Assembly: GCF_025060375.1 (NCBI RefSeq)
Contig: NZ_JANXCG010000080.1
Coordinates: 1 to 49,015, forward strand
Reading direction: 5' to 3'
DNA length: 49,015 nucleotides
Source of the DNA: Meiothermus sp.
Lineage (GTDB): Bacteria > Deinococcota > Deinococci > Deinococcales > Thermaceae
The position numbers and the translations under genes are program-made. Each line of letters begins with the position of its first letter. Position 1 is the first letter of the stretch. The notes below the pieces were generated by a model. It saw nothing but the letters and a program-made list of their open reading frames with translations, searched no databases and was not told where the DNA came from. This document shows, piece after piece, positions 15,757-23,932 of the stretch.

Positions 15757-16341
15757 ATGCTCTATACCATCGGTCACTCCAGCCACAGCCCGGAGCGGTT
15801 TTTGGGGCTTTTGCAGGCCCACGGAGTAGAGGCGCTGGCCGATGTGCGCTCGAGGCCTTTTTCCCGGCAGTTCCCTCACTTCAACGCCCCCGAGCTGAGG
15901 GCTTTGCTAAAGGCTGTGGGCATCCTCTATGTGCCCATGGGCCGGGAGCTTGGGGGCCAGCCCCAAAGCGCGGAACTCTACGATTCTGAGGGGCACGCCG
16001 ACTACGCCAAGATGTCCAGGACGGAAGCTTTCCGTAGCGGGCTGGAGAGGCTCCGGTGGGGAATGGAGCAGTACCGGATTGCCCTCATGTGCAGTGAGGA
16101 AAACCCCAGTGAGTGCCACCGCCGCCTGCTGGTGGTGCGGGTGTTGTGCGACGAAGACCCCGGGTTGTGCGCGCAGGTGTTCCACATACGGGGCAACGGC
16201 GAGCTGCAAAGCGAGCAGGAGCTTCGCCAAAAGGAGGCGTTGGAACAGCCCCTGTTCGGGGAGGTGCGGCCTTGGCGCTCACCAAAATCTATACGATCGG
16301 TTTCACCCGCAAGACTGCCGAGCAGTTCTTCGAGCTTCTGA
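15757..16341 (+). CDS. DUF488 family protein (first copy)
   Basis: DUF488 protein, 194 residues; function unknown. Family marks are YTIGHSSHS at the N-terminus, LADVRSRPFSR near 28-38, and MCSEENPSECHRRLLV near 110-125, where the conserved Cys, Glu and CHR cluster suggests a catalytic or metal site. The last ~23 residues (from SPKSIRSVSP on, ending SSSSSF) lie over the start of the next gene in another frame and look unlike a family tail, so the natural end may have been lost by a small mutation near 16270. It starts 9 nt after lysX. Confidence 0.8.
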   Translation: MLYTIGHSSHSPERFLGLLQAHGVEALADVRSRPFSRQFPHFNAPELRALLKAVGILYVPMGRELGGQPQSAELYDSEGHADYAKMSRTEAFRSGLERLRWGMEQYRIALMCSEENPSECHRRLLVVRVLCDEDPGLCAQVFHIRGNGELQSEQELRQKEALEQPLFGEVRPWRSPKSIRSVSPARLPSSSSSF

Positions 16342-16718
16342 AGCGGAATGGCATTCGCCGGCTCCTGGATGTGCGCCTGAACAACACCTCGCAGCTTGCG
16401 GGGTTCAGCAAAAGGGCCGACCTGGCCTATTTTCTGAAGCAGATTCTGGGGGCCGACTACCGGCACGAGCCGTTGCTGGCACCCAAAGGGAACCTTCTCA
16501 AGGCCTACCGGAAGGGGCAGATAGGCTGGCCTGAATACGAGGCCGGTTTTCTCTCCCTAATGCGGGAACGGCAGGTAGAGCAGCGGCTCGACCGGGGTTT
16601 GTTCGCCCAGCCTACCGTGCTGCTGTGTAGTGAACCAACGGCGGAGCGGTGCCACCGCCGGTTGGCGGCGGAGTACCTGGCCCAGAGGTGGGGTGATGTG
16701 GAGGTGATTCACCTTTGA
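16272..16718 (+). CDS. DUF488 family protein (second copy)
   Basis: Second DUF488 protein, 148 residues, of the subfamily with RLLDVRLNNTSQLAGFSK. It has the N-terminal YTIGFTRKT and the C-terminal LLCSEPTAERCHRRLAAEYL, equivalent to the CHR cluster of the first copy. The two copies are clearly different subfamilies, not a recent duplication. The TTG at 16272 is chosen as start because GGGGAGG (16258-16264) is placed 7 nt upstream. This makes a 70-nt overlap with the first DUF488 gene. The stop overlaps the TTG of the dual-OB gene. Confidence 0.78.
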   Translation: MALTKIYTIGFTRKTAEQFFELLKRNGIRRLLDVRLNNTSQLAGFSKRADLAYFLKQILGADYRHEPLLAPKGNLLKAYRKGQIGWPEYEAGFLSLMRERQVEQRLDRGLFAQPTVLLCSEPTAERCHRRLAAEYLAQRWGDVEVIHL

Positions 16719-17422
16719 AGCTGGTTATCACTCACCTGACCCGCATGGGTTATCCGAGGGTGTGCGTTGCGGGCATTGAACCCGTGTCCGGAAGGTATAT
16801 CCGACCGGTGACGGGGAGAGAGGAGCCGCTAACCCTAGATGCGGTGCACTCGGGCCTGCTCCGGTTGGGGCAGGTGATTGAGCTGGGGCCTTGCAGGGTA
16901 GGGGGAAGGCCGCCGGAAGTAGAGGATTGCTGGTTTAGCCTGGGGAAGGCTCAAGTCGTGGAGCAGCTAAGCCCCAAGGCCTTCTGGTCAAGGCTGGAAG
17001 CCTCGGCCCAAGGGAGCCTTGCTGAGGTGTTCGGGGAGGGGCTTCGTCCCCACCGGACCACCCTAGCCTTGCCCGCGGGTACCGGGAGGGCTTCACTGGG
17101 CGACCTGAGGGTGGAGGGTCTTCGTCTTAGGGTGGAGGTGCACCAAAACCAGGCCAGTTTACGGGCGCACTTTAGGGTTTCGGACTGCCCGGATGAGCTT
17201 AGCGTTGCTGTGGTCGACCTTCGCTTTTATAAGGCGTGGGGTAGCTGTGGGTATCGCTTGGATGTGGGAAAGGTTAACTGGGTCAACCGCGCCCTGCGGA
17301 GCTCGCGGGCGATTCTGAGCGTGGGGCTGAGCCGGGCCAAAGCTTTGGGGGGTCAGGAGCCCTTGCACTGGCTTCAGGTCAACGGGGTGCACCTGGAATC
17401 GGACCCTCTTTGGGCACACTAA
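16715..17422 (+). CDS. Dual OB-domain-like protein linked to DUF488
   Basis: A 235-residue soluble protein that I match to the poorly described dual OB-domain family. The N-terminal part (VITHLTRMGYPRVCVAGIEP, then GRYIRPVTGREEPLT) and the C-terminal part (VAVVDLRFYKAWG, then VSVGLSRA-type strand LSVGLSRAK) are typical of what I recall for proteins encoded next to DUF488. OB folds suggest nucleic-acid binding, but this is inference. The start is TTG at 16715, overlapping the DUF488 stop (TTGA), so it is translationally coupled. Its stop codon overlaps the end of the antisense DUF99 remnant. Confidence 0.6.
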   Translation: MKLVITHLTRMGYPRVCVAGIEPVSGRYIRPVTGREEPLTLDAVHSGLLRLGQVIELGPCRVGGRPPEVEDCWFSLGKAQVVEQLSPKAFWSRLEASAQGSLAEVFGEGLRPHRTTLALPAGTGRASLGDLRVEGLRLRVEVHQNQASLRAHFRVSDCPDELSVAVVDLRFYKAWGSCGYRLDVGKVNWVNRALRSSRAILSVGLSRAKALGGQEPLHWLQVNGVHLESDPLWAH

Positions 17423-17948
17423 GGCCGGGCCCGGCTCTGTCCGATGGCGATGCCGCCAGCAATCGAGTGGGCCGCCCGCAGGGGCTCGGGAATGTGGGAG
17501 TGTACCGCCGGGTGCTGGAGGGCTTGCTCGGCCTGCCCCAGGGTTAGCCCGGCGCGCTGCACATAAACGCCGGCCCTGGCTTTTTGAATCAGGGGTCATT
17601 TCCGCTGGCCGCCGCGCACCTTGCGGAGGGCGGCTTTGGTGGAGGCAAGATTGGGCTTGTGCCTCGGAGGCCGCGGCCCATAGTCCGAGAGCGCTCGGAT
17701 GTCCACCATGCTGAACCTGCCTAGGGCAGTGCCTTGTAGCAGAGTTGCAGACTGGGGTAGAACTTGGAGTGCCGGATCAGCTCGCTCAAAAACGGGTGTT
17801 GTTGCGCCCGTTCTGCCGAACCTGACCGCCAGCACGCCTTTCAGCCGCAGCCCGTTGTGCACCACCCCCACCACCCGCACGTTGCCCCGGTGATGGCGCT
17901 CGAAAATTCGTCAAAGCCGATTGCGCAGGAGAATCGGCCGATTTTCAT
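17419..17948 (-). pseudogene. Broken DUF99 (endonuclease dU-like) gene
   Basis: Reading the minus strand from ATG 17948 gives MKIGRFSCAIGFDE, a DUF99-like N-terminus. The frame then shifts near 17905 to FERHHRGNVRVVGVVHNGLR. It continues with pieces such as LPQSATLLQGTALGRFSMVD and HKPNLASTKAALRKVRGGQ, meets TGA at 17596-17598 where the family seems to have Trp, and carries on in the same frame through ARAGVYVQRAGLTL and PEPLRAAHSIAGGIAIG to a TAG at 17419. Order and spacing match DUF99, whose archaeal members are proposed deoxyuridine endonucleases. A frameshift plus an in-frame stop mean it is almost surely inactive. Identified by memory of the family, not by search. Confidence 0.65.
17912..17948. 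repeat. Inverted repeat upstream of lysY
   Basis: GCCGATT and AATCGGC flank a short loop, with an outer pair GAAAAT/ATTTTC further out, just upstream of the lysY promoter. It lies within the 5' end of the DUF99 remnant, so it could be coding relic, operator or RNA hairpin. Confidence 0.35.
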
Positions 17949-17970
17949 AGGGGTGCTTATCGGGTATTCT
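17942..17970 (+). promoter_or_regulatory. Putative promoter of lysY
   Basis: TTTTCA (17942-17947) and TATTCT (17965-17970) are 17 nt apart; the ATG follows 14 nt after the -10. This gives lysY its own promoter, needed if the upstream cassette interrupts the ancestral lysine operon. Confidence 0.45.
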
Positions 17971-17972
17971 AG

Positions 17973-19025
<1,053 letters not shown>

Positions 19026-19094
19026 GTACCCTGAAGCCTCCTGTTGAGCCTGGCAGTTCGCGATGTGCGCCTCTTTCGGGGATAAGGGTGGGCC

Positions 19095-19649
19095 ATGATT
19101 GTGGTGGGTAGCACCAATCCGGCCAAGCTGGAGCCCGTGCGCTTGGTGTTTTCGGAGCTTTTTCCGGGGCTGGAGGTTTGCGGGGTGGAGGTGCCGAGCG
19201 GGGTATCCGAGCAGCCTATTGGCTACGAAGAGACCCTGCTGGGGGCACGGAATCGGGCCAAGGCGGCCCTGGCCCAGCCGGGAGCCACCTGGGGGCTCGG
19301 CCTCGAGGCGGGGGTGGAGTTCAACGCCCAGGGGGCCTGGCTCTTCAACGTGGCGGTGATTCTCCGAGCGGATGGACGGTGGGGGATGGCCCGGGGCGGT
19401 TCGGTGTTGTTGCCGCCGCGGGTGGCCGAACGGGTGCGCGCAGGAGAGGAGCTCGGGCAGGTAATGGACGACCTGGTGGGCCGAAGGGGCACCAAACGGG
19501 GCGTGGGGGCGGTGGGCATCCTGACCCTTTCCCGCATCGAGCGGGTGGAGTTCTGGAGGCACACCCTCGAGCTGGCCTTGCCCCCCTTTTTGCGCCCGGA
19601 GCTGTACCCCCAGGCTGGGTATGATGGGGCTTTAGGGGTTGACCGATGA
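19095..19649 (+). CDS. YjjX-type inosine/xanthosine triphosphatase
   Basis: Probable house-cleaning NTPase of the YjjX (DUF84) family that hydrolyses non-canonical ITP/XTP. 184 residues: N-terminal VVGSTNPAKLEPVRLVF, then GYEETLLGARNRAKAAL, WGLGLEAGVEF and RRGTKRGVGAVGILT, the family's substrate-binding segments. The ATG at 19095 follows lysY by 69 nt and the gene ends in ATGA overlapping the lysZ start, so it is co-translated with lysZ. It has no known role in lysine synthesis. Confidence 0.85.
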   Translation: MIVVGSTNPAKLEPVRLVFSELFPGLEVCGVEVPSGVSEQPIGYEETLLGARNRAKAALAQPGATWGLGLEAGVEFNAQGAWLFNVAVILRADGRWGMARGGSVLLPPRVAERVRAGEELGQVMDDLVGRRGTKRGVGAVGILTLSRIERVEFWRHTLELALPPFLRPELYPQAGYDGALGVDR

Positions 19650-20449
19650 TTGTGGTGAAAGTTGGGGGTTCGGAAGGCATCAACTACGAGGCCGTGGCTA
19701 AGGACGCAGCCCAGCTTTGGAAAGCGGGTCAGAGGCTGATTCTTGTCCACGGCGGCAGCAGCGAGACCAACAGGATAGCCGAGGCGCTGGGCCACCCCCC
19801 GCAGTTTCTCACCCACCCCGGCGGCCTGACCAGCCGCCTCACCGACCGCAAGACCCTGGAAATCTTCGAAATGGTCTACTGCGGCCTGGTGAACAAGCGC
19901 ATCGTGGAGTTGTTGCAGCGGGAGGGGGTGAACGCGGTGGGCCTCTCGGGCCTCGACGGGCGCGTCTTCGAGGGCCGCCGCAAGGAAGCCGTAAAGTACG
20001 TAGAGAACGGCAAAATCAAGATTCACCGGGGGGACTACACGGGTTCGGTGGAGAGGGTGAACACCACTTTGCTGACCCTGCTTTTGGAGGCAGGTTACCT
20101 GCCGGTGCTCACCCCTCCGGCCATCTCCTACCAGGGCGAGGCCATCAACACCGACGGCGACACCGCGGCGGCCATGCTGGCGACGGCCTTCAAGGCCGAG
20201 GCTCTGCTGCTTTTGTCCAACGTGCCGGGCCTGCTGGCCAACTTCCCGGATGAGTCGAGCCTTATCCACGAGATTCCGGCAGACCGGGTGAGCGAGTACA
20301 TGGGCGTGGCCCAGGGGCGCATGAAGAAAAAGGTGCTGGGCGCGGTGGAAGCGGTGCAGGGGGGGGTGGGCCGGGTGGTCTTCGGCGACGCCCGAACCCC
20401 AAACCCCATCTCGGCGGCGCTGGCGGGGAGGGGAACGGTGGTGCGCTGA
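19646..20449 (+). CDS. lysZ: LysW-aminoadipate kinase LysZ
   Basis: ArgB-like amino-acid kinase that phosphorylates the side-chain carboxylate of LysW-bound alpha-aminoadipate, preparing it for LysY. 267 residues: KVGGSEG phosphate loop at 5-11, LVHGGSSETN, and the substrate region PAISYQGEAINTDGDTAAAM. The start ATG overlaps the YjjX stop by 4 nt. It is the last gene of the lysine cluster in the window; its stop lies 4 nt from that of the convergent SpoIID-like gene. The aminotransferase LysJ and hydrolase LysK are not present here. Confidence 0.94.
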   Translation: MIVVKVGGSEGINYEAVAKDAAQLWKAGQRLILVHGGSSETNRIAEALGHPPQFLTHPGGLTSRLTDRKTLEIFEMVYCGLVNKRIVELLQREGVNAVGLSGLDGRVFEGRRKEAVKYVENGKIKIHRGDYTGSVERVNTTLLTLLLEAGYLPVLTPPAISYQGEAINTDGDTAAAMLATAFKAEALLLLSNVPGLLANFPDESSLIHEIPADRVSEYMGVAQGRMKKKVLGAVEAVQGGVGRVVFGDARTPNPISAALAGRGTVVR

Positions 20450-20453
20450 AGCC

Positions 20454-21929
20454 CTAGCGGATGGCCTCGAGCCGGCTTCCGGGGTAGAAGTGCTCCAGGA
20501 TTTGCCGGTAGCTGTAGCCTCGCTGGGCCAGGCCAAGAGCGCCGTACTGGCTCATTCCCACCCCATGCCCCAGGCCCCCGCCCCACAGCGTGAGGTAGAG
20601 CAGGTTTCCCTGGGGGTCCCGCTCCTCCACCAGGGCGAAGGCCGCGCTGGGCAGGAGGGGAAAGTTGAGGCGGGGTGGCCCTTGCCAGAGCTCGAGCAGC
20701 ACATCCTGCCCCCCAGTGAATTCCTTGTTGGGGCGCAACAGGGCGCGGATGTGGGACTCCCGCCACACCACGTAGCGCCCGGTGCTGGTGGTGATCTGAA
20801 GCGCGCTCACATAGCCCCCCCGGCCCCGCCTCAACACCGCCATTTCCCGGAGTTGGCCCAGGGTGAACCCAGGTGCATCGGGTGGGGGGGAGCCCTCCAG
20901 GGTTTCCACGTGCTCGGGCGCGACCCGGGCGCGCTCGGGTAGGGTGCGGGCCAGCAGGCGCTCCAGGTCCAGCCGCGAGAAGCGCACCCTCCAACGCCAG
21001 AAGGGCGAGCCGGCGTCGAGGAAGCCTGCCGGATTCCAGTTTTGGAAAAAGGCCTGGGCCTCCGCCTCATGCTCGAGCCGCCCGGCGGATGGGAGTCCCT
21101 GAGGGCGGGGCCTCAGGTAGGGCAGGGGAGCGCGCTCAGGCCAGACTTCCTCAATCCCAGCGGTGCTCCCGGGGCTGGTGGAGAAGTAGAAGGCCTGAAT
21201 GGGCGCCCCAGAAAAGGTCAGCACCTGGCCTCGGGTTTCCTCCACCGCCCTGTCGCTGGCGGGCCTGGGTGGGGCTGCGTTGTAGGCTTGTTCGCTCACC
21301 GAGTCGCTCATGTCAGCCCCAAACCGCTTCCAGAACCCCTCGGCCTGGCGCCGGGTGTGGGCGTAGGTGCGGGCCGCAACGGCCTGTGCTTTGAGGGCTT
21401 CGGGGGGGAAGGAGGGGGGCATCTCGCTGGGAAGGACCCGCTTCAAGTAGCTTTCAAGGCCCACCTGGTTAACCAGCAAGAACCCTTCGGCTCGAGCCTC
21501 AATCCAGAGTTCCCCAGGGTAGGCCGGGCGCGAGGAATTGGGGAGGAGCAGCTGAAAGCTCACCGGCTGGGCCGGGTCAGCAGGGCGTAGCCGCACGAAG
21601 GGTGCCAGGTCGAATTGCAGCCCCTCAAAGTAGGCCGTCACCATCCCCTGACGCTTGCGGATGAGAAGGGGCCGTTCTGAGTGAAGGGTAACCACCGGCC
21701 GTAGCTGGCTTCGGCTGGGGCCGCTTAGAACCTGCAGGGGCCCTCCCACCGCTGCTACGCCCAGCTCGGGGAACAGGTAGCGATCGAACCCCTCCCTCTC
21801 CCCGTAGGAGAGGAGCACCCGCACCTCCGGTTCGGGAGGGGGAGGCTGGGGCCGCGGTGGGACCAGGGTAGCCCACAGCGCCAGCAACGCCCCGCCCACG
21901 ACCATCCAGGCGCCCATCGGCTTACCCAC
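20454..21929 (-). CDS. SpoIID/LytB-domain protein
   Basis: Envelope protein with the SpoIID/LytB domain, related to the SpoIID peptidoglycan lytic transglycosylase and LytB amidase enhancers. 491 residues. An N-terminal signal-anchor (MGAWMVVGGALLALWATLVPP) is followed by a Pro-rich linker. The domain hallmarks are LPSEMPPSFPPEALKAQAVAARTYA, with its conserved Glu, and the C-terminal GHGVGMSQYGA. Thermaceae do not sporulate, so a role in cell-wall remodelling is inferred. The GTG at 21929 overlaps the recO stop by 8 nt; the ATG at 21917 is the alternative start. Confidence 0.88.
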   Translation of the reverse strand: MGKPMGAWMVVGGALLALWATLVPPRPQPPPPEPEVRVLLSYGEREGFDRYLFPELGVAAVGGPLQVLSGPSRSQLRPVVTLHSERPLLIRKRQGMVTAYFEGLQFDLAPFVRLRPADPAQPVSFQLLLPNSSRPAYPGELWIEARAEGFLLVNQVGLESYLKRVLPSEMPPSFPPEALKAQAVAARTYAHTRRQAEGFWKRFGADMSDSVSEQAYNAAPPRPASDRAVEETRGQVLTFSGAPIQAFYFSTSPGSTAGIEEVWPERAPLPYLRPRPQGLPSAGRLEHEAEAQAFFQNWNPAGFLDAGSPFWRWRVRFSRLDLERLLARTLPERARVAPEHVETLEGSPPPDAPGFTLGQLREMAVLRRGRGGYVSALQITTSTGRYVVWRESHIRALLRPNKEFTGGQDVLLELWQGPPRLNFPLLPSAAFALVEERDPQGNLLYLTLWGGGLGHGVGMSQYGALGLAQRGYSYRQILEHFYPGSRLEAIR

Positions 21930-22614
21930 CTCGGGGGCCTTCCTGCGGCGCTAGGAGGGCTGCAGTCCTCAGCCCACCCACCGCGTAGTGCACGTGGGCC
22001 AGCAGGGCCCGCTGCAGCGGCTCCAGGGGTCCTGCCTCCAGTGCCCGAACCGCCTCCGCCCCAGGTTTCCTGAGCACAGCCTCCAGCATTGCCATTCCCT
22101 CGCGCCCCAGGTATACCCCCTTTCCCTCACAGCGCCCGCCTTCCCAAAGGCAAAGCCCTGCTCCCCCCAGGTTGGGGGCCAGCCCCACCGCCTTGAGCAT
22201 CCGCCAGGCCGACCACAGGAAGGCTACCTGGGGCCTGGGATGTTTGGCGATGCCCCTGAGTCCGGCGATGAGGAGGGGCCAGACCCGTGGGCCGGCCTCG
22301 GGAGAGGCGGTCTGGTAGGCCAGCTCGGCCAAAAAGCAGGCCAGCGGAAACCGCTCCGGCGCCTCCAGGCCCATGAGCCGCCCCACCAGCTCCACCTGGG
22401 TCAGGGTGGGCAGCTCGTTGCCGGGTTTCTGGTAGACCTGGTAGCGCAGGTGGTGGAAGAGCGAAAGCCGCCCACTGCGCCCTGTGGGCCGCTGGGCCTT
22501 GCGTGCGACAGCCTGGGCAGCCCCCTGGGGGCCGACCAAAAGGAGGATGAGGTCCCCCCCGGGCAGGGGTTTCCGGCCCACCACCAGGCCCTCGGCCATG
22601 CGGTAGCGCTCCAC
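21922..22614 (-). CDS. recO: DNA repair protein RecO
   Basis: Recombination mediator that with RecR loads RecA on SSB-coated single strands and anneals DNA. 230 residues: N-terminal OB fold (MAEGLVVGRKPLPGGDLILLLVGPQG), a helical central part, and the short C-terminal region GLAPNLGG with a reduced zinc-site (only scattered Cys such as those in GLCLWEGGRCEG). The GTG at 22614 is preferred because TAGCAT on the minus strand stands 7 nt before it; the ATG at 22599 is the alternative. It overlaps the SpoIID-like gene downstream. Confidence 0.88.
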   Translation of the reverse strand: MERYRMAEGLVVGRKPLPGGDLILLLVGPQGAAQAVARKAQRPTGRSGRLSLFHHLRYQVYQKPGNELPTLTQVELVGRLMGLEAPERFPLACFLAELAYQTASPEAGPRVWPLLIAGLRGIAKHPRPQVAFLWSAWRMLKAVGLAPNLGGAGLCLWEGGRCEGKGVYLGREGMAMLEAVLRKPGAEAVRALEAGPLEPLQRALLAHVHYAVGGLRTAALLAPQEGPRGG

Positions 22615-22649
22615 AGGTTACATGCTAAACCTTGTGCTATCCTGAAGCC
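22615..22649. promoter_or_regulatory. Divergent leaderless promoters of recO and the 22650 gene
   Basis: Within 35 bases there are two -10 boxes: TAGCAT on the minus strand (22622-22627) 7 nt from the recO GTG, and TATCCT on the plus strand (22638-22643) 6 nt from the ATG at 22650. Their -35 regions must overlap the opposite promoter. Confidence 0.55.
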
Positions 22650-22886
22650 ATGAACGAGCGCACGCTGCAAGACATCCTTGAGTGGGTTGTGCTGGGCCTG
22701 CTCATCGCGGTGGCGGTGCTGGTGGTGCTGTGGGTGGGGGGCTGGCTCTTCACCTTTCTGGGCTCCCTTCTCAAAGGCCTCGCTGGGCTGGTTTGGGCCC
22801 TCTTGCGCGTGCTGGTTCCGGTTCTGATTGTGGCCGCAGCGGTCTACTTTGTGGTGCGCTTCCTCCAAAAACCCAAAACGGCCTAG
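22650..22886 (+). CDS. Small two-helix membrane protein
   Basis: A 78-residue protein made almost entirely of two hydrophobic segments: VVLGLLIAVAVLVVLWVGGWLF and LLRVLVPVLIVAAAVYFVVRF, with a short basic tail (LQKPKTA). No family recognised. The ATG at 22650 is fixed by the leaderless TATCCT box 6 nt upstream. It is followed 44 nt later by the P1 peptidase gene. Confidence 0.65.
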   Translation: MNERTLQDILEWVVLGLLIAVAVLVVLWVGGWLFTFLGSLLKGLAGLVWALLRVLVPVLIVAAAVYFVVRFLQKPKTA

Positions 22887-22930
22887 AAGGTGCCCCCGGG
22901 GGCCGCTCCGCGGTATGCTAGGCCTCGGCC

Positions 22931-23932
22931 ATGCATCCCGGTCCCTACAACGCCATCACCGATGTGCCCGGCATTCAGGTAGGCCACCACACCGACCTCG
23001 AGCACCTCACCGGGGTTACGGTGGTCTGTCCCCAAGGGGGCGCGGTGGCGGGGGTGGACGTGCGCGGGGGTGCGCCCGGTACCCGGGAGACCGACCTTCT
23101 AGACCCGGCCAACCTGGTGGAACGGGTGCATGCCGTGGTGCTGGCTGGGGGAAGCGCTTTTGGCCTAGAGGCCGCTGCCGGGGTGGTGCGCTACCTGGAG
23201 GAGCGCGGGGTGGGCTATCCGGTGGGCGAGGCTGGGGTAGTGGCCCGGGTGCCCATCGTGCCCGCAGCGGTCATCTTTGACCTGATGGTGGGTAGCCCCA
23301 AGGTGCGCCCCACCGCGGAGGATGGCTACCGTGCGGCGGAGAACCTGAAGGGCGGCGCGGTGGCCCAAGGGACGGTGGGGGCCGGTGCCGGTGCCCGCAC
23401 CGGCGGCCTCAAGGGAGGGGTGGGCACAGCCAGCCTGATGTTGCCCGGGGGCAGGGTGGTGGGGGCCCTGGTGGTGGTCAACGCCTACGGGCGGGTCCAC
23501 GACCCGAAGACCGGGGAGTTATACGCGCGCTACCTCGAGGTCGCAGGCGAATTCCGGCTAAAGCGCCCCCCACAGCCCCTTACCCCTCCCGACCATACCG
23601 AAGCGCCGCTTTCCCCCTTTCCGAGGCAGACCGTAATTGGCTGTGTGGCGGTCAACGCCCGGCTGAACAAGGCCCAGGCCCAGCGAATTGCCCAGATGGC
23701 CCACGACGGGATTGCCCGAGCCATCCAGCCGGCCCATACCCTTTTCGACGGGGATACCCTCTTCTGTTTGGGCACCGGTGGCGATCCCGTGGACAGCCCC
23801 GCCGAGCTTAGCCTTTTGGGGGCGGTGGCCGCCGATGTGGTGGCCCGGGCCATCGTACACGGCGTGCTGCACGCCCGCTCAGCAGGGGGGCTGCTCTCCT
23901 ACCGTGCGCTCTACGAGGGAGCCGATGGGTAG
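22931..23932 (+). CDS. P1 family (DmpA/BapA-like) peptidase
   Basis: N-terminal-nucleophile hydrolase related to DmpA aminopeptidase and beta-peptidyl aminopeptidases (PF03576), 333 residues. These enzymes mature by self-cleavage; the expected site is in KGGVGTAS (161-168), with Thr or Ser as the new N-terminal nucleophile. Other family marks are NAITDVPGIQVGHHTD, RGGAPGTRETDLL and LAGGSAFGLEAAAGV. The ATG at 22931 follows TATGCT at a looser 11-nt spacing. Its stop overlaps the start of the M20 peptidase by 8 nt, suggesting the two hydrolases act on related small peptides. Confidence 0.87.
   Translation: MHPGPYNAITDVPGIQVGHHTDLEHLTGVTVVCPQGGAVAGVDVRGGAPGTRETDLLDPANLVERVHAVVLAGGSAFGLEAAAGVVRYLEERGVGYPVGEAGVVARVPIVPAAVIFDLMVGSPKVRPTAEDGYRAAENLKGGAVAQGTVGAGAGARTGGLKGGVGTASLMLPGGRVVGALVVVNAYGRVHDPKTGELYARYLEVAGEFRLKRPPQPLTPPDHTEAPLSPFPRQTVIGCVAVNARLNKAQAQRIAQMAHDGIARAIQPAHTLFDGDTLFCLGTGGDPVDSPAELSLLGAVAADVVARAIVHGVLHARSAGGLLSYRALYEGADG

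Noticed and set aside
17159-17599. 146-aa minus-strand open frame over the end of the dual-OB gene
   Set aside because: It is out of frame with the DUF99 remnant and has no recognisable features.
23688-23924. N-terminal extension of the M20 peptidase by 79 residues
   Set aside because: It lies entirely within the P1 peptidase gene and reads as nonsense; the ATG at 23925 gives a normal family start.
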